A DNA stretch of 64,000 bases, taken from Chloroflexota bacterium. GTDB taxonomy: Bacteria; Chloroflexota; Ktedonobacteria; Ktedonobacterales; Ktedonobacteraceae. Numbering within the stretch: position 1 is the first letter of the stretch; every line of letters begins with the position of its first letter. Of this stretch, positions 50,224 to 59,035 are shown in pieces. The DNA is taken from contig CADDZH010000004.1 of the NCBI GenBank assembly GCA_902812455.1, forward strand, positions 28,580-92,579, written 5' to 3'. The position numbers and the translations under genes were made by a program. The notes below the pieces were generated by a model. It was not told the DNA's origin and searched no databases. It worked only from the letters and a program-made list of their open reading frames with translations.

Positions 50224-51309
50224 ATGACTTACAATTATCACACCAGGAAAGTTTTTTTCATGTTTCTTGTGGCCCTTGCGCTATGCCTGGTTCTGGTAGG
50301 ATGCGATGTTAACATCTCCCTGCCAGGTGGCACCGGCAGCACAGGAGGAGGATCAGGGTGCCAGAGCAACTGCACAGTAGGATCAGGGGTGCAAGGTCTC
50401 CAGGTCTTTGTAGAGCCGAACGCAGGCGAAAGCCCGATTATCAATGCTATTGAGGGGGCAAAAAAGTCTGTCTGGCTCGAGATGTACATCCTCTCCGACC
50501 GCAATGTGATTCGCGCTCTGGAAGATGCGGCTAATCGAGGGATCGATGTGCGCGTGATGCTGGAGCCGCATCCTTATGGCACAACTCCTCCCACGCGCAC
50601 AGAGGATCAATTGAGAGCCGCAGGTGCAAAGGTAGAGGATAGCTCTCCCAGCTTTGCCCTGACCCATGAAAAAGGCATGATTATCGATGGCACGACGGCA
50701 TATATCATGACCTCCAATTTTTCTCGTTCAGCGCTCGGCGCCTATAGCAGCAGCTCAGGCTACCAGGACAATCGTGAATATGACATCGTTGATACCAACC
50801 CGCAGGATGTGCAGGCAGTGAGCGCCATCTTCCAGGCCGACTGGAACCGCACCACCCCTCAGTTCAGCGATCCCAACCTGGTTGTCAGCCCTGTCAATGC
50901 TCGCAATGACCTGACAGCTCTGATTAATAGCGCGCACAGTTCGCTGATCATCGAGACAGAAGAAATGCAGGATTCGGGGATCGAGCAGGCGTTGGCCAGC
51001 GCGGCGCATCGCGGTGTCAGGGTGGAAATTATCCTGCCTTCGTCTAGTAGCTCTTCCAGCAACAGCAACAGCGAGGGGATCAGCGTCATTAAGCAGGGGG
51101 GCGTGCAGGTAAAAGAAGATACACAGCTCTATATGCACGCCAAGATGATGGTGGTCGATGGGCAAAAGGGATTTGTCGGTTCTGAAAACTTCTCGCCGGA
51201 ATCGCTCGATCAGAACCGGGAATTGGGCATCATCATCTCGGATCGGAATGTCCTGCAAGTCTTGCAGCAGACATTTCAGCAGGATTGGGGCGTCTCGCAA
51301 AGCGCGTGA
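50224..51309 (+). CDS. Phospholipase D-family lipoprotein (cardiolipin-synthase-like)
   Basis: 361 residues. The N-terminal VFFMFLVALALCLVLVGC ends in an LVGC lipobox, predicting a lipid-anchored extracytoplasmic protein, followed by a Gly/Ser/Thr linker. Two complete PLD active-site motifs are visible, one per half: THEKGMIIDG and YMHAKMMVVDG (HxKx4D), each followed by SNFS/SENFSPES. KSVWLEMYILSDRNVIRALE is typical of the cardiolipin synthase branch. It may transfer or hydrolyse phospholipids, or act as a nuclease of the Nuc type. GGAGTAGG precedes ATG 50224. Confidence 0.87.
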   Translation: MTYNYHTRKVFFMFLVALALCLVLVGCDVNISLPGGTGSTGGGSGCQSNCTVGSGVQGLQVFVEPNAGESPIINAIEGAKKSVWLEMYILSDRNVIRALEDAANRGIDVRVMLEPHPYGTTPPTRTEDQLRAAGAKVEDSSPSFALTHEKGMIIDGTTAYIMTSNFSRSALGAYSSSSGYQDNREYDIVDTNPQDVQAVSAIFQADWNRTTPQFSDPNLVVSPVNARNDLTALINSAHSSLIIETEEMQDSGIEQALASAAHRGVRVEIILPSSSSSSSNSNSEGISVIKQGGVQVKEDTQLYMHAKMMVVDGQKGFVGSENFSPESLDQNRELGIIISDRNVLQVLQQTFQQDWGVSQSA

Positions 51310-51315
51310 CCCGTG

Positions 51316-51336
51316 AGGGCAACCGCAAGGGTTGCC
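51316..51336. repeat. REP-like hairpin (family R5)
   Basis: AGGGCAACCGCAAGGGTTGC C, with stem GGCAACC/GGTTGCC and a GCAA loop, just after the phospholipase D gene. Confidence 0.7.
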
Positions 51337-51371
51337 GGTTCTCTACAGAGGCAGGTTTTTGCATCATCGTC

Positions 51372-51494
51372 GTAGGGGCGGGAGCGGTTGAGTTGTGAAG
51401 CGGGGAGGCTTGCCTCGCCCCAACTGTCCATTAAGCCAAGCACAAGGGCGGCGCAAGTGCCCCTACCACCCTGCTCAGCCGCTCCCGCCCCTAC
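51372..51494. repeat. Foldback repeat with perfect 16-bp inverted ends
   Basis: GTAGGGGCGGGAGCGG (51372-51387) and CCGCTCCCGCCCCTAC (51479-51494) enclose two smaller hairpins (GGGGAGGCTTGCCTCGCCCC and AGGGCGGCGCAAGTGCCCCT). Part of the same sequence recurs at the right end of the window (63938-63990). Confidence 0.7.
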
Positions 51495-51561
51495 GGATCG
51501 GCGTCCCTGCTCCCGATTCCGGTTATGTGGTACTATAAATAGAAATAGTCAGGAGGAGGGA

Positions 51562-51852
51562 ATGATGGTTATAGAGAGGGCAACGTTTACGGCGATGCCG
51601 GGTAAGGAAGAGGAATTGGGGCACGCCATTTTACGAGGCCTGGAAGTCATCCGCCGGCATCCAGGATGCGTCTCGTCGAGGGCGGAGCGCTGCATTGAGA
51701 GGCCTGACCAGTACATGGTTATCAATGTATGGACATCGCTTGAGGCCCACACGGTGGATTTCCGAGGCGGCCCGCTCTTTCCAGAATGGCGCAGCCATAT
51801 CAATGGACTATTCGAGGGCAATCCGGTGGTCTTCCACTATGAGCCTTTTTAA
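51562..51852 (+). CDS. Antibiotic biosynthesis monooxygenase (ABM)-fold protein
   Basis: 96 residues. VIERATFTAMPGKEEELGHA then GCVSSRAERCIERPDQYMVI and WTSLEAHTVDFRGGPLFPEW follow the ferredoxin-like ABM dimer fold with the usual E-x(n)-W core. Related proteins oxidise aromatic polyketides, degrade heme or act on quinols, and the motifs do not separate these. AGGAGGAGGG sits just before two tandem ATGs (51562 and 51565), and either may be used. It is short and probably monocistronic. Confidence 0.82.
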   Translation: MMVIERATFTAMPGKEEELGHAILRGLEVIRRHPGCVSSRAERCIERPDQYMVINVWTSLEAHTVDFRGGPLFPEWRSHINGLFEGNPVVFHYEPF

Positions 51853-51926
51853 GGGAGCCTTGCACCACGTCTGTAGGGGCCGATTTTGAAGATTAACAAA
51901 TTCATCCACCCATCCTAGAGGCCACC

Positions 51927-52050
51927 CATGTCATCCTGAGCGAATGAGCCGTAGCCCTGAACGCAGTGAAGGGGAAGGATCTCTGTTGATCGGCATCAGA
52001 TGCTTCGCGGAGTTTCCCCTGAGCGAAGCGAATGGGCTCAGCATGACATG
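51927..52050. repeat. Interspersed repeat family R1, copy 5
   Basis: CATGTCATCCTGAGCGAATG AGCC ... TTCCCCTGAGCGAAGCGAAT GGGCTCAGCATGACATG. It lies upstream of the DNA ligase gene and is inverted in part relative to the copy at 4555. Confidence 0.75.
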
Positions 52051-52086
52051 CCTGGAGCATTCGGTATACCCCCTGGTTACTTTTGA

Positions 52087-54192
<2,106 letters not shown>

Positions 54193-54208
54193 GGATTTTA
54201 TAAATGAT

Positions 54209-54242
54209 GAGCCTACTGTGATACAATACGTCCAGTAGGCTC
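54209..54242 (+). promoter_or_regulatory. 10-bp perfect inverted repeat between ligA and the cNMP-binding gene
   Basis: GAGCCTACTG (54209-54218) and CAGTAGGCTC (54233-54242), with a 14-base loop that contains the -10-like TACAAT. No T-run follows, so an operator for the downstream gene is as likely as a terminator for ligA. Confidence 0.5.
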
Positions 54243-54293
54243 AACCTCTCTGATCCCCATCATAGTGTTCAACAAAAAAGGAGGTTATAGACC

Positions 54294-54734
54294 ATGTACG
54301 AGGATGCCTTAGCGCGTGTAGACATCTTTTCCGGCCTCCGTAAGAAGGACTTAAAGGACCTGGCAACATATTGCCGGGACAGAACGTTTAGCCCGGGTTC
54401 GGTGATGCTTACTCAAGGCGAACAAGGATTAGGGCTCTTTATTATTACCAAAGGGACAGTACGCATCACCCGGAAAAACAGCCCTGATGGAGCAGAGGAA
54501 GTACTGGCGACAGCAGGGCCAGGGGATATCATTGGTGAGATGGCGCTTCTGGATGATCTGCCGCGCTCTGCTACGGTCACAGCCGTAGATGAGGTAACCG
54601 TGCTCTTGCTACCATTATGGGAATTTCGCCGTATCCTGCGTCGTATATTCCGCAGCGACCCCGACGTTGGGCTAGACATGCTGGCCGTGCTCAGCCGCCG
54701 CCTGCGTAAAGCTCAGGAACGAGCCTTCGATTAA
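54294..54734 (+). CDS. Cyclic-nucleotide-binding domain protein without DNA-binding domain
   Basis: 146 residues. It is a single CRP-like beta-roll: FSGLRKKDLKDLATYCRDRT, SPGSVMLTQGEQGLGLFIIT, and the phosphate-binding cassette DIIGEMALLDDLPRSATVTA. The GEMALL...PRSAT signature with Glu and Arg fits ligands such as cAMP or cGMP. No winged-helix follows the C-helix (LSRRLRKAQERAFD), so it is not a CRP-type regulator by itself and may bind a partner. AAAGGAGG lies before ATG 54294. It ends in a palindromic TTAA shared with the convergent gene. Confidence 0.87.
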   Translation: MYEDALARVDIFSGLRKKDLKDLATYCRDRTFSPGSVMLTQGEQGLGLFIITKGTVRITRKNSPDGAEEVLATAGPGDIIGEMALLDDLPRSATVTAVDEVTVLLLPLWEFRRILRRIFRSDPDVGLDMLAVLSRRLRKAQERAFD

Positions 54735-55054
54735 GTCGCCTCGCGCAGGACCCGATCCTGGATCTCGACCACCCGCTCCCGCAGCTTGAATTCCGCGTTG
54801 GGGTCATCCGGGTGGATAATCGGCGAATTGACGAGGATGCGTGGATCGCGCAAGAGGTCGCGGGCTTTGAGGGTATCTGGAATCATCACCAGCATCAAAT
54901 GACCGCGAACGATATGGGCCTCGACCGGGCTGATCCTCGGGGTGCCATCGCTGCGGATCGTTCCCACGAGGACAAAGCGAAAGCGTTCAATTAGCTCGCG
55001 CCCCTGTGCAGCAAGCATGAGGGCTGCCGCCTCAAAATCGGCCCATTGGAACAT
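54731..55054 (-). CDS. Pyridoxamine 5'-phosphate oxidase-fold protein, short C-terminus
   Basis: 107 residues from ATG 55054 (GGAGG 6 bases upstream). ELIERFRFVLVGTIRSDGTP then RISPVEAHIVRGHLMLVMIP and KARDLLRDPRILVNSPIIHP are the FMN-binding split-barrel start. Relatives usually run 40-50 residues longer, so the C-terminal strands appear to be missing after RVVEIQDRVLREAT. The stop is shared with the convergent cNMP-binding gene (4-base overlap), so truncation by a rearrangement at that junction is possible. Confidence 0.75.
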   Translation of the reverse strand: MFQWADFEAAALMLAAQGRELIERFRFVLVGTIRSDGTPRISPVEAHIVRGHLMLVMIPDTLKARDLLRDPRILVNSPIIHPDDPNAEFKLRERVVEIQDRVLREAT

Positions 55055-55616
55055 AGGATCCTCCAGTTGATGTAGGCATTCACACAAATGGAACCAGAGC
55101 AAGCATATTCCATTTTTGGATGAAGAACAGGGCAAGAATACAGGCAGAGACCGTCTTTTCGTTTCTTCATTTCCCTTTCCACAAGGAGGGAATCTGCCTG
55201 CGCACAAGAAGACTCCCACATCCATGCGCATGGAATGTGGGATGGCATCGGATGGTGGGGGAAGGTAGGTAGCTCATCTTTTCTGGTGTGGTTCTCAACA
55301 GAGCTATCAGCACCGGTTGGCATGGTATGAACGTCAAACTTATTCCAAGCAATGTTGTTACAAGTATCCCGTGAGAGACTCATGGTGGTCAGCAATATTC
55401 ACTTCACGCTTCCCAGGACACTAGTGCCCTCTTCTTGCGAATGGCTACATGGTTCTCGCGCTAAAGAGCGAGATGATCAGACCGAAGTTGATCACCGATA
55501 AGCGCCCAACGTGTGGCGTTTGAGCCGCGTTCAATCCCTTCCGGCGTCAGCATACGCGCTGGCGGCGCCGGCTCCAAGCGCCTGGTGGGCCGTGCTGGCA
55601 CACGCGAGACCGCCCA
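55055..55616. other. Gap without a recognisable gene
   Basis: It holds an imperfect palindrome CCCACATCCATGCGCATGGA ATGTGGG (55215-55241). The right half (from about 55500) rises sharply in GC and continues that of the immunity-protein gene. It carries none of the R1-R4 repeats that fill other gaps. Confidence 0.5.
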
Positions 55617-56132
55617 TCAGCAGTCGAAGACCGACCAGCAGATATCGTTTCGCAACCGCTGATCGTCCAGAACCAGATCGCGAATCGCATCCGGCAACTG
55701 GTCGCGCTGCCAGCGGCACTCGAGCTGGCCGCTCCTCTCTCCCTCGCCGAGAGAAGCAGCCGCACGCGCGGCCTTGATCGCGTAGGCGGCGGCGCCGAGC
55801 TCGTGGGCGGCGACGTGCGCGACGACCGCCGCCTGACCGGCAGCATAGGCGGCATGGCGCGCCGCTCCGCTCAGATCCCTGGCTGCCGCCATCGCATGGC
55901 CGCCCGCTGCACGGGACTGGGACATCGTAATCTCCCCGCGCGCCCATGCTCGAGCCTGCTCAATGGCATAACGCGGCCGTGAGTCCGAAGGCCTCTCCGA
56001 CTCGAAGAAGTGCAGGACGTGCTCCGCACACGCAGCCGCCCACAAGGCGAGAAGGTGATGGTCTGCATCCGTGAGCGTCCCCCCGCGGCGGATGGTGATG
56101 AAGCGAGGGTCGCGATCTTTGGGGAGGATCAT
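55617..56132 (-). CDS. Imm-5-like putative immunity protein
   Basis: 171 residues, very Ala- and Arg-rich and GC-rich. RYAIEQARAWARGEITMSQS then a long helical middle (ARDLSGAARHAAYAAGQAAV, HVAAHELGAAAYAIKAARAA) and a C-terminal RDLVLDDQRLRNDICWSVFD match the family named putative immunity protein (Imm-5 type), common in actinomycetes, where it is tied to polymorphic toxins. No toxin gene is present in the window. The higher GC than its neighbours suggests recent transfer. AAAGGT precedes ATG 56132. The gene at 56161 is 28 bases upstream and co-directional. Confidence 0.72.
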   Translation of the reverse strand: MILPKDRDPRFITIRRGGTLTDADHHLLALWAAACAEHVLHFFESERPSDSRPRYAIEQARAWARGEITMSQSRAAGGHAMAAARDLSGAARHAAYAAGQAAVVAHVAAHELGAAAYAIKAARAAASLGEGERSGQLECRWQRDQLPDAIRDLVLDDQRLRNDICWSVFDC

Positions 56133-56160
56133 CCTGCACCTTTCATAGCTAGAATGTATC

Positions 56161-56481
56161 TCACTTCGTATTAGATTGTTTATCGAGTACTATTTTTTGT
56201 ACCGAAGGGCTTACGGCCTTATCCGTGCGGTGAATACAGCCATACCAACAGCAAGGCCGGCGCATTCCCTCTTTGAGTTCCGTGCGCACCCTTTCAACGT
56301 GCTGCCTTCTGGTTTCTGGTTTTTTAACAGAGATCGCCCAGCATATCCATTCATTGCGCGCAAGAGGTGTAAGATCCTCCCATGCCGCTAGCGCCTCCGC
56401 GTCAGAAGCGAGGGTTTTCCTTAAATCCTCTGGCAATTCGTGGACAACACCACCGGAGATTTCATTGTTGGTCCTAGTCAT
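56161..56481 (-). CDS. YdeI/OmpD-associated (bacteriocin-protection-like) family protein
   Basis: 106 residues. VHELPEDLRKTLASDAEALA then AWEDLTPLARNEWICWAISV and KKPETRRQHVERVRTELKEG with RRPCCWYGCIHR make a clear match to the C-terminal YdeI/OmpD-associated module, a small helical domain with a terminal Cys-Cys-Trp motif. The family has been linked to protection against antimicrobial peptides and bacteriocins, though its biochemistry is unclear. It lies directly before the Imm-5-like gene in the same direction. Confidence 0.75.
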   Translation of the reverse strand: MTRTNNEISGGVVHELPEDLRKTLASDAEALAAWEDLTPLARNEWICWAISVKKPETRRQHVERVRTELKEGMRRPCCWYGCIHRTDKAVSPSVQKIVLDKQSNTK

Positions 56482-56712
56482 ATGGCTATCCTAACACAAA
56501 ATAGCCCTCTCTCGCAAGGATTACAGGAGCTAACGGCATCTTCAATTTACCTGTCTTCTCCCGTGCCGAATGTACAAAAATGGTGTGCACATGTTCGCTT
56601 GTGGAGCGGCTTGATTTGCTGCCAATGGCTGTGCTGCTCATGATTGGGGGCAAACTGCCTGCAAGACGGGCACAATCCGCTCACTTCGTAGGGCATTTAC
56701 CGCTGAGCCAGC

Positions 56713-56758
56713 AACCAGCCAGAGAGGCTGGTTCAGAGGGGGAGGGTTTTTGCACCTC
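56713..56758 (+). terminator. Hairpin, possible terminator or orphan stem-loop
   Basis: An 8-bp stem AACCAGCC/GGCTGGTT with a 5-base loop, then purine-rich sequence and TTTTT. No gene on the plus strand ends near it, which makes its role unclear. Confidence 0.35.
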
Positions 56759-56944
56759 AACAGATCCACTTCGCAGGAACACCAGTGGAACCAGTTCCTC
56801 TTTGGCAAGAGCAAGAGGGGAAGCGGGAGGGATTTGAAGTCAGCAGGAGAAAGGCGAAAGCGCTGAGAGCGTCTCCCTCCTTTCTACGCCGCATCGCTAC
56901 ACAACAATCGGAATGGCATCCTTTGTTGTATCCTTCTCGAACTA

Positions 56945-57068
56945 AGAGTTTATCCGAAAACCGGATCAGAGCCTGACTCCCACAAGGGGAGTCACTCCAT
57001 GTCCCCTCGTTAGAGGCCGCAAGGTGTAGTGGCCTCCCTTGTGGAGGCCAGGTTTTCGGATAAGTTCT
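56945..57068. mobile_element. MITE-like foldback element with inverted R2 copies
   Basis: TTATCCGAAAACC near the left end and GGTTTTCGGATAA near the right end form a 13-bp perfect terminal inverted repeat. Inside, CCTGACTCCCACAAGGGGAG faces CCTCCCTTGTGGAGGCCAGG, an R2 motif in opposite orientations. About 124 bp, no coding capacity. Confidence 0.6.
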
Positions 57069-57164
57069 AAGTCGTTGCTCATGGAATAATTATACCGCCG
57101 GAACTTTTTTGCTGATTTTATCGTCATCGTTGGTAAATAACCTGAAACAAGGGAGGAACCCGCG

Positions 57165-58268
57165 ATGATAAAACGGTTTGCTATTCTTGTAGTTGCGCTT
57201 GCATTTTTCATGCTTCAATCCCTGCCCGCTCTAGCCTGTGGTGGGCTGATTGCGCCGGATGGAGATGTTCGCCTGGCGCGAGCAGCCACGCTGGTAGCGT
57301 GGCACAACGGGATCGAACGATACCTGACGAGTTTTACGTATGAGGGTAACGAGTCCAATGTAGGGTGGATCGTGCCTTTGCCGGCGGTACCCCTCAAGAT
57401 TGAAGAGGGCGGAGCATGGACACTCCAGCGCCTGGCCATTGAAACTGCACCCCGGTTTACTGATGAGCATATCCAAGCCGCAGCCGTGCCCGCTCAAGCA
57501 GCGCAGGTTATTGAGCGGGTGAAGATCGAAGCCCTCAATATCACAGTGATACGAGGCAGCGGACAGGCGGTATTGAACTGGGCCACAAGCAGCGGCTTCT
57601 CCATCGGTGGGGATACGCGCAGCCATCTGCTGATCTATGCGAATGCCAGCCCGATTTTCATGGCCGCCAAATACGATACGACTGCTGCGCGAGCGCGTCA
57701 CCAGCTCGAGGGAGACGGTGTGCCTATACTGATCACGATGAAAACGCCTTACATCTGGGTGCCTCTGGAAGTGCTGGCGCTCGATGGACAGCAAGTCCAG
57801 GCTGACATCTACTTGCTGACCGATAAACCCGTGAATACAAGCATGTTGAACCTGAAAATCGGACAATCGGCGGTAGGAACGCAAATACCTGGAGCGCCCG
57901 GTTTCCAGGTGGCGTTCCAGGAACGGATGAACCCTACTCTGTATCATGACCTCTCGACCGACCGCAACATGAGCTGGGTTCAACCGAATGGCTGGCTGAC
58001 GTACCTGAAGCTGGACGCTCCCAATACCTCGGTCACCTACGATATGGCTGTCGGTTCTGATGGTTTGATTCACCTGGCACCATTTGGAACGCCTCCAATG
58101 AGTATTATTACTACCCGGCAATCCCCTGGCTTGTTCTCATGGCTGCCGAATATGCCGCTGGGAACGCCTCAGGTTGTAGAGCCTGTGCTCTTCTTGCTGG
58201 TTGTTGTAGGGCTGGCATTCCTGATTGCCAGAGTTATACCCTTCGTTTCTGCAAAAAGAAGTAGATGA
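57165..58268 (+). CDS. DUF2330 domain exported membrane protein
   Basis: 367 residues. The signal peptide MIKRFAILVVALAFFMLQSL ends at PALACGG, and the ACGG start of the mature protein is the DUF2330 hallmark. The domain (about 25-330) is beta-rich with YEGNESNVGWIVPLPAVP and LITMKTPYIWVPLEVLALDG. A C-terminal transmembrane helix (VEPVLFLLVVVGLAFLIARV) with a basic tail anchors it on the outer face of the membrane. No function is established for the family. GGGAGGAA precedes ATG 57165. Confidence 0.85.
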   Translation: MIKRFAILVVALAFFMLQSLPALACGGLIAPDGDVRLARAATLVAWHNGIERYLTSFTYEGNESNVGWIVPLPAVPLKIEEGGAWTLQRLAIETAPRFTDEHIQAAAVPAQAAQVIERVKIEALNITVIRGSGQAVLNWATSSGFSIGGDTRSHLLIYANASPIFMAAKYDTTAARARHQLEGDGVPILITMKTPYIWVPLEVLALDGQQVQADIYLLTDKPVNTSMLNLKIGQSAVGTQIPGAPGFQVAFQERMNPTLYHDLSTDRNMSWVQPNGWLTYLKLDAPNTSVTYDMAVGSDGLIHLAPFGTPPMSIITTRQSPGLFSWLPNMPLGTPQVVEPVLFLLVVVGLAFLIARVIPFVSAKRSR

Positions 58269-58276
58269 CAAACTCA

Positions 58277-58343
58277 CAGGTCATCTCTGAACGAGACAAA
58301 ATAACAGGCATGAGGTATAATGCAAACAATCAGAGATGACCTG
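58277..58343 (+). promoter_or_regulatory. hicAB promoter enclosed by a 14-bp inverted repeat
   Basis: CAGGTCATCTCTGA (58277-58290) and TCAGAGATGACCTG (58330-58343) are perfect inverted arms. Between them lie GAGACA (58293-58298), 17 bases, and TATAAT (58316-58321). Transcription would start near the right arm, so a protein bound to both arms would block it. This fits autorepression by the HicB gene product, although the HicB here has no obvious helix-turn-helix. Confidence 0.65.
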
Positions 58344-58352
58344 GAAACAAGG

Positions 58353-58601
58353 ATGAACAAGCGGAAATTACTGGAGAAGGTCATAGCAGGGCCTAAGAAT
58401 GTTCAGTTCAAGGACATGGTCCTACTTGTCGAATCATTTGGCTTTCGTTTGTCGAGAATTAAAGGTAGTCATCATATTTTTGTTCATCCAGGGATACCTG
58501 AACTTGTCAACTTACAAGAAGTAAAAGGGAAAGCCAAGCCTTATCAAGTTCGTCAATTTCTGGAGTTGGTCGAACAGTATGATTTGGAACAAGGAGATTA
58601 A
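58353..58601 (+). CDS. hicA: HicA family mRNA interferase toxin
   Basis: 82 residues from ATG 58353 (MNKRKLLEKVIAGPKNVQFK). The double-stranded-RNA-binding-like fold is shown by DMVLLVESFGFRLSRIKGSH HIFVHPG, with the catalytic His in the GSHHIF motif, and by KGKAKPYQVRQFLELVEQYD. An earlier ATG at 58320 lies inside the promoter's -10/dyad and is therefore not favoured. HicA cleaves mRNA and tmRNA, and is neutralised by HicB, the next gene, which begins one base after its stop. Confidence 0.85.
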   Translation: MNKRKLLEKVIAGPKNVQFKDMVLLVESFGFRLSRIKGSHHIFVHPGIPELVNLQEVKGKAKPYQVRQFLELVEQYDLEQGD

Positions 58602-58829
58602 GTGAAAGACTACCATATCAATATCTTCTATAGTGAAGACGACGATGGATATATCGCAGATATCCCTGACTTGAAGTTCTGTTCAGCGTTTGGCCATACG
58701 CCGGACGAGGCTCTTAAAGAGGTTTTGCTTGCGAAAGCGGCCTGGCTTGAGGCTGCACTCGCCGAAGGCAAGCCAATCCCCCCGCCCAGATATAGGCCTG
58801 TCATTTATCAAGTAGCTTCAGGGCATTAA
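58602..58829 (+). CDS. hicB: HicB family antitoxin
   Basis: 75 residues starting with GTG directly after the hicA stop, with AAGGAG in the hicA 3' end. YHINIFYSEDDDGYIADIPD then LKFCSAFGHTPDEALKEVLL AKAAWLEAAL is the HicB partial RNase-H-like fold. The C-terminus is short (RYRPVIYQVASGH) and lacks the DNA-binding ribbon-helix-helix or HTH domain of longer HicB proteins. Together with hicA it forms a complete type II toxin-antitoxin operon. Confidence 0.87.
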   Translation: MKDYHINIFYSEDDDGYIADIPDLKFCSAFGHTPDEALKEVLLAKAAWLEAALAEGKPIPPPRYRPVIYQVASGH

Positions 58830-58861
58830 ACAAGGGTGATCCCTTCTGGATCGCTTTAGAG

Positions 58862-59035
58862 TGGGAGGGGTTCTGGAGTGTGCAGCGAGGCACGAGGGCA
58901 CGGGGACAAGCACAAGGCCCCTTCCCATCCTCGCCTCCACAGGTTTGCTATGCAGGGCGACAACGACGCTGGCGCGTCTCGTGTTCTGCGAACACTCAGT
59001 CACCCTGCAAGGTAGCCTTGTCCCTACACGTATTT
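58862..59035. repeat. R3 repeat copy, close to the 19976 copy
   Basis: Shares GGCACGGGGACAAGCAC and the downstream CTTCCCATCCTCG, CAGGTTTGCTATGCAGGGCG and ACAACGACGCTG segments with the copy at 19976-20145. It runs into the last 12 bases of the glyA coding sequence region on the opposite strand. Confidence 0.7.

Larger units (their letters stand above)
56482..57164. other. Gap without a gene, with hairpin and foldback element
   Basis: It holds the hairpin AACCAGCC-AGAGA-GGCTGGTT (56713-56733), followed 12 bases later by a GGGTTTTT tract, and the foldback element at 56945. The remainder (56500-56700 and 56760-56930) shows short open frames only, none with a ribosome binding site or recognisable sequence. 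Confidence 0.5.

Noticed and set aside
57231..58121. 296-codon minus-strand frame opposite the DUF2330 gene
   Set aside because: The plus strand has a signal peptide, ACGG start and C-terminal anchor. The minus frame has none of these.
58320..58352. ATG 58320 as the hicA start
   Set aside because: It falls on the -10 element between the two inverted arms. The family N-terminus begins at 58353.
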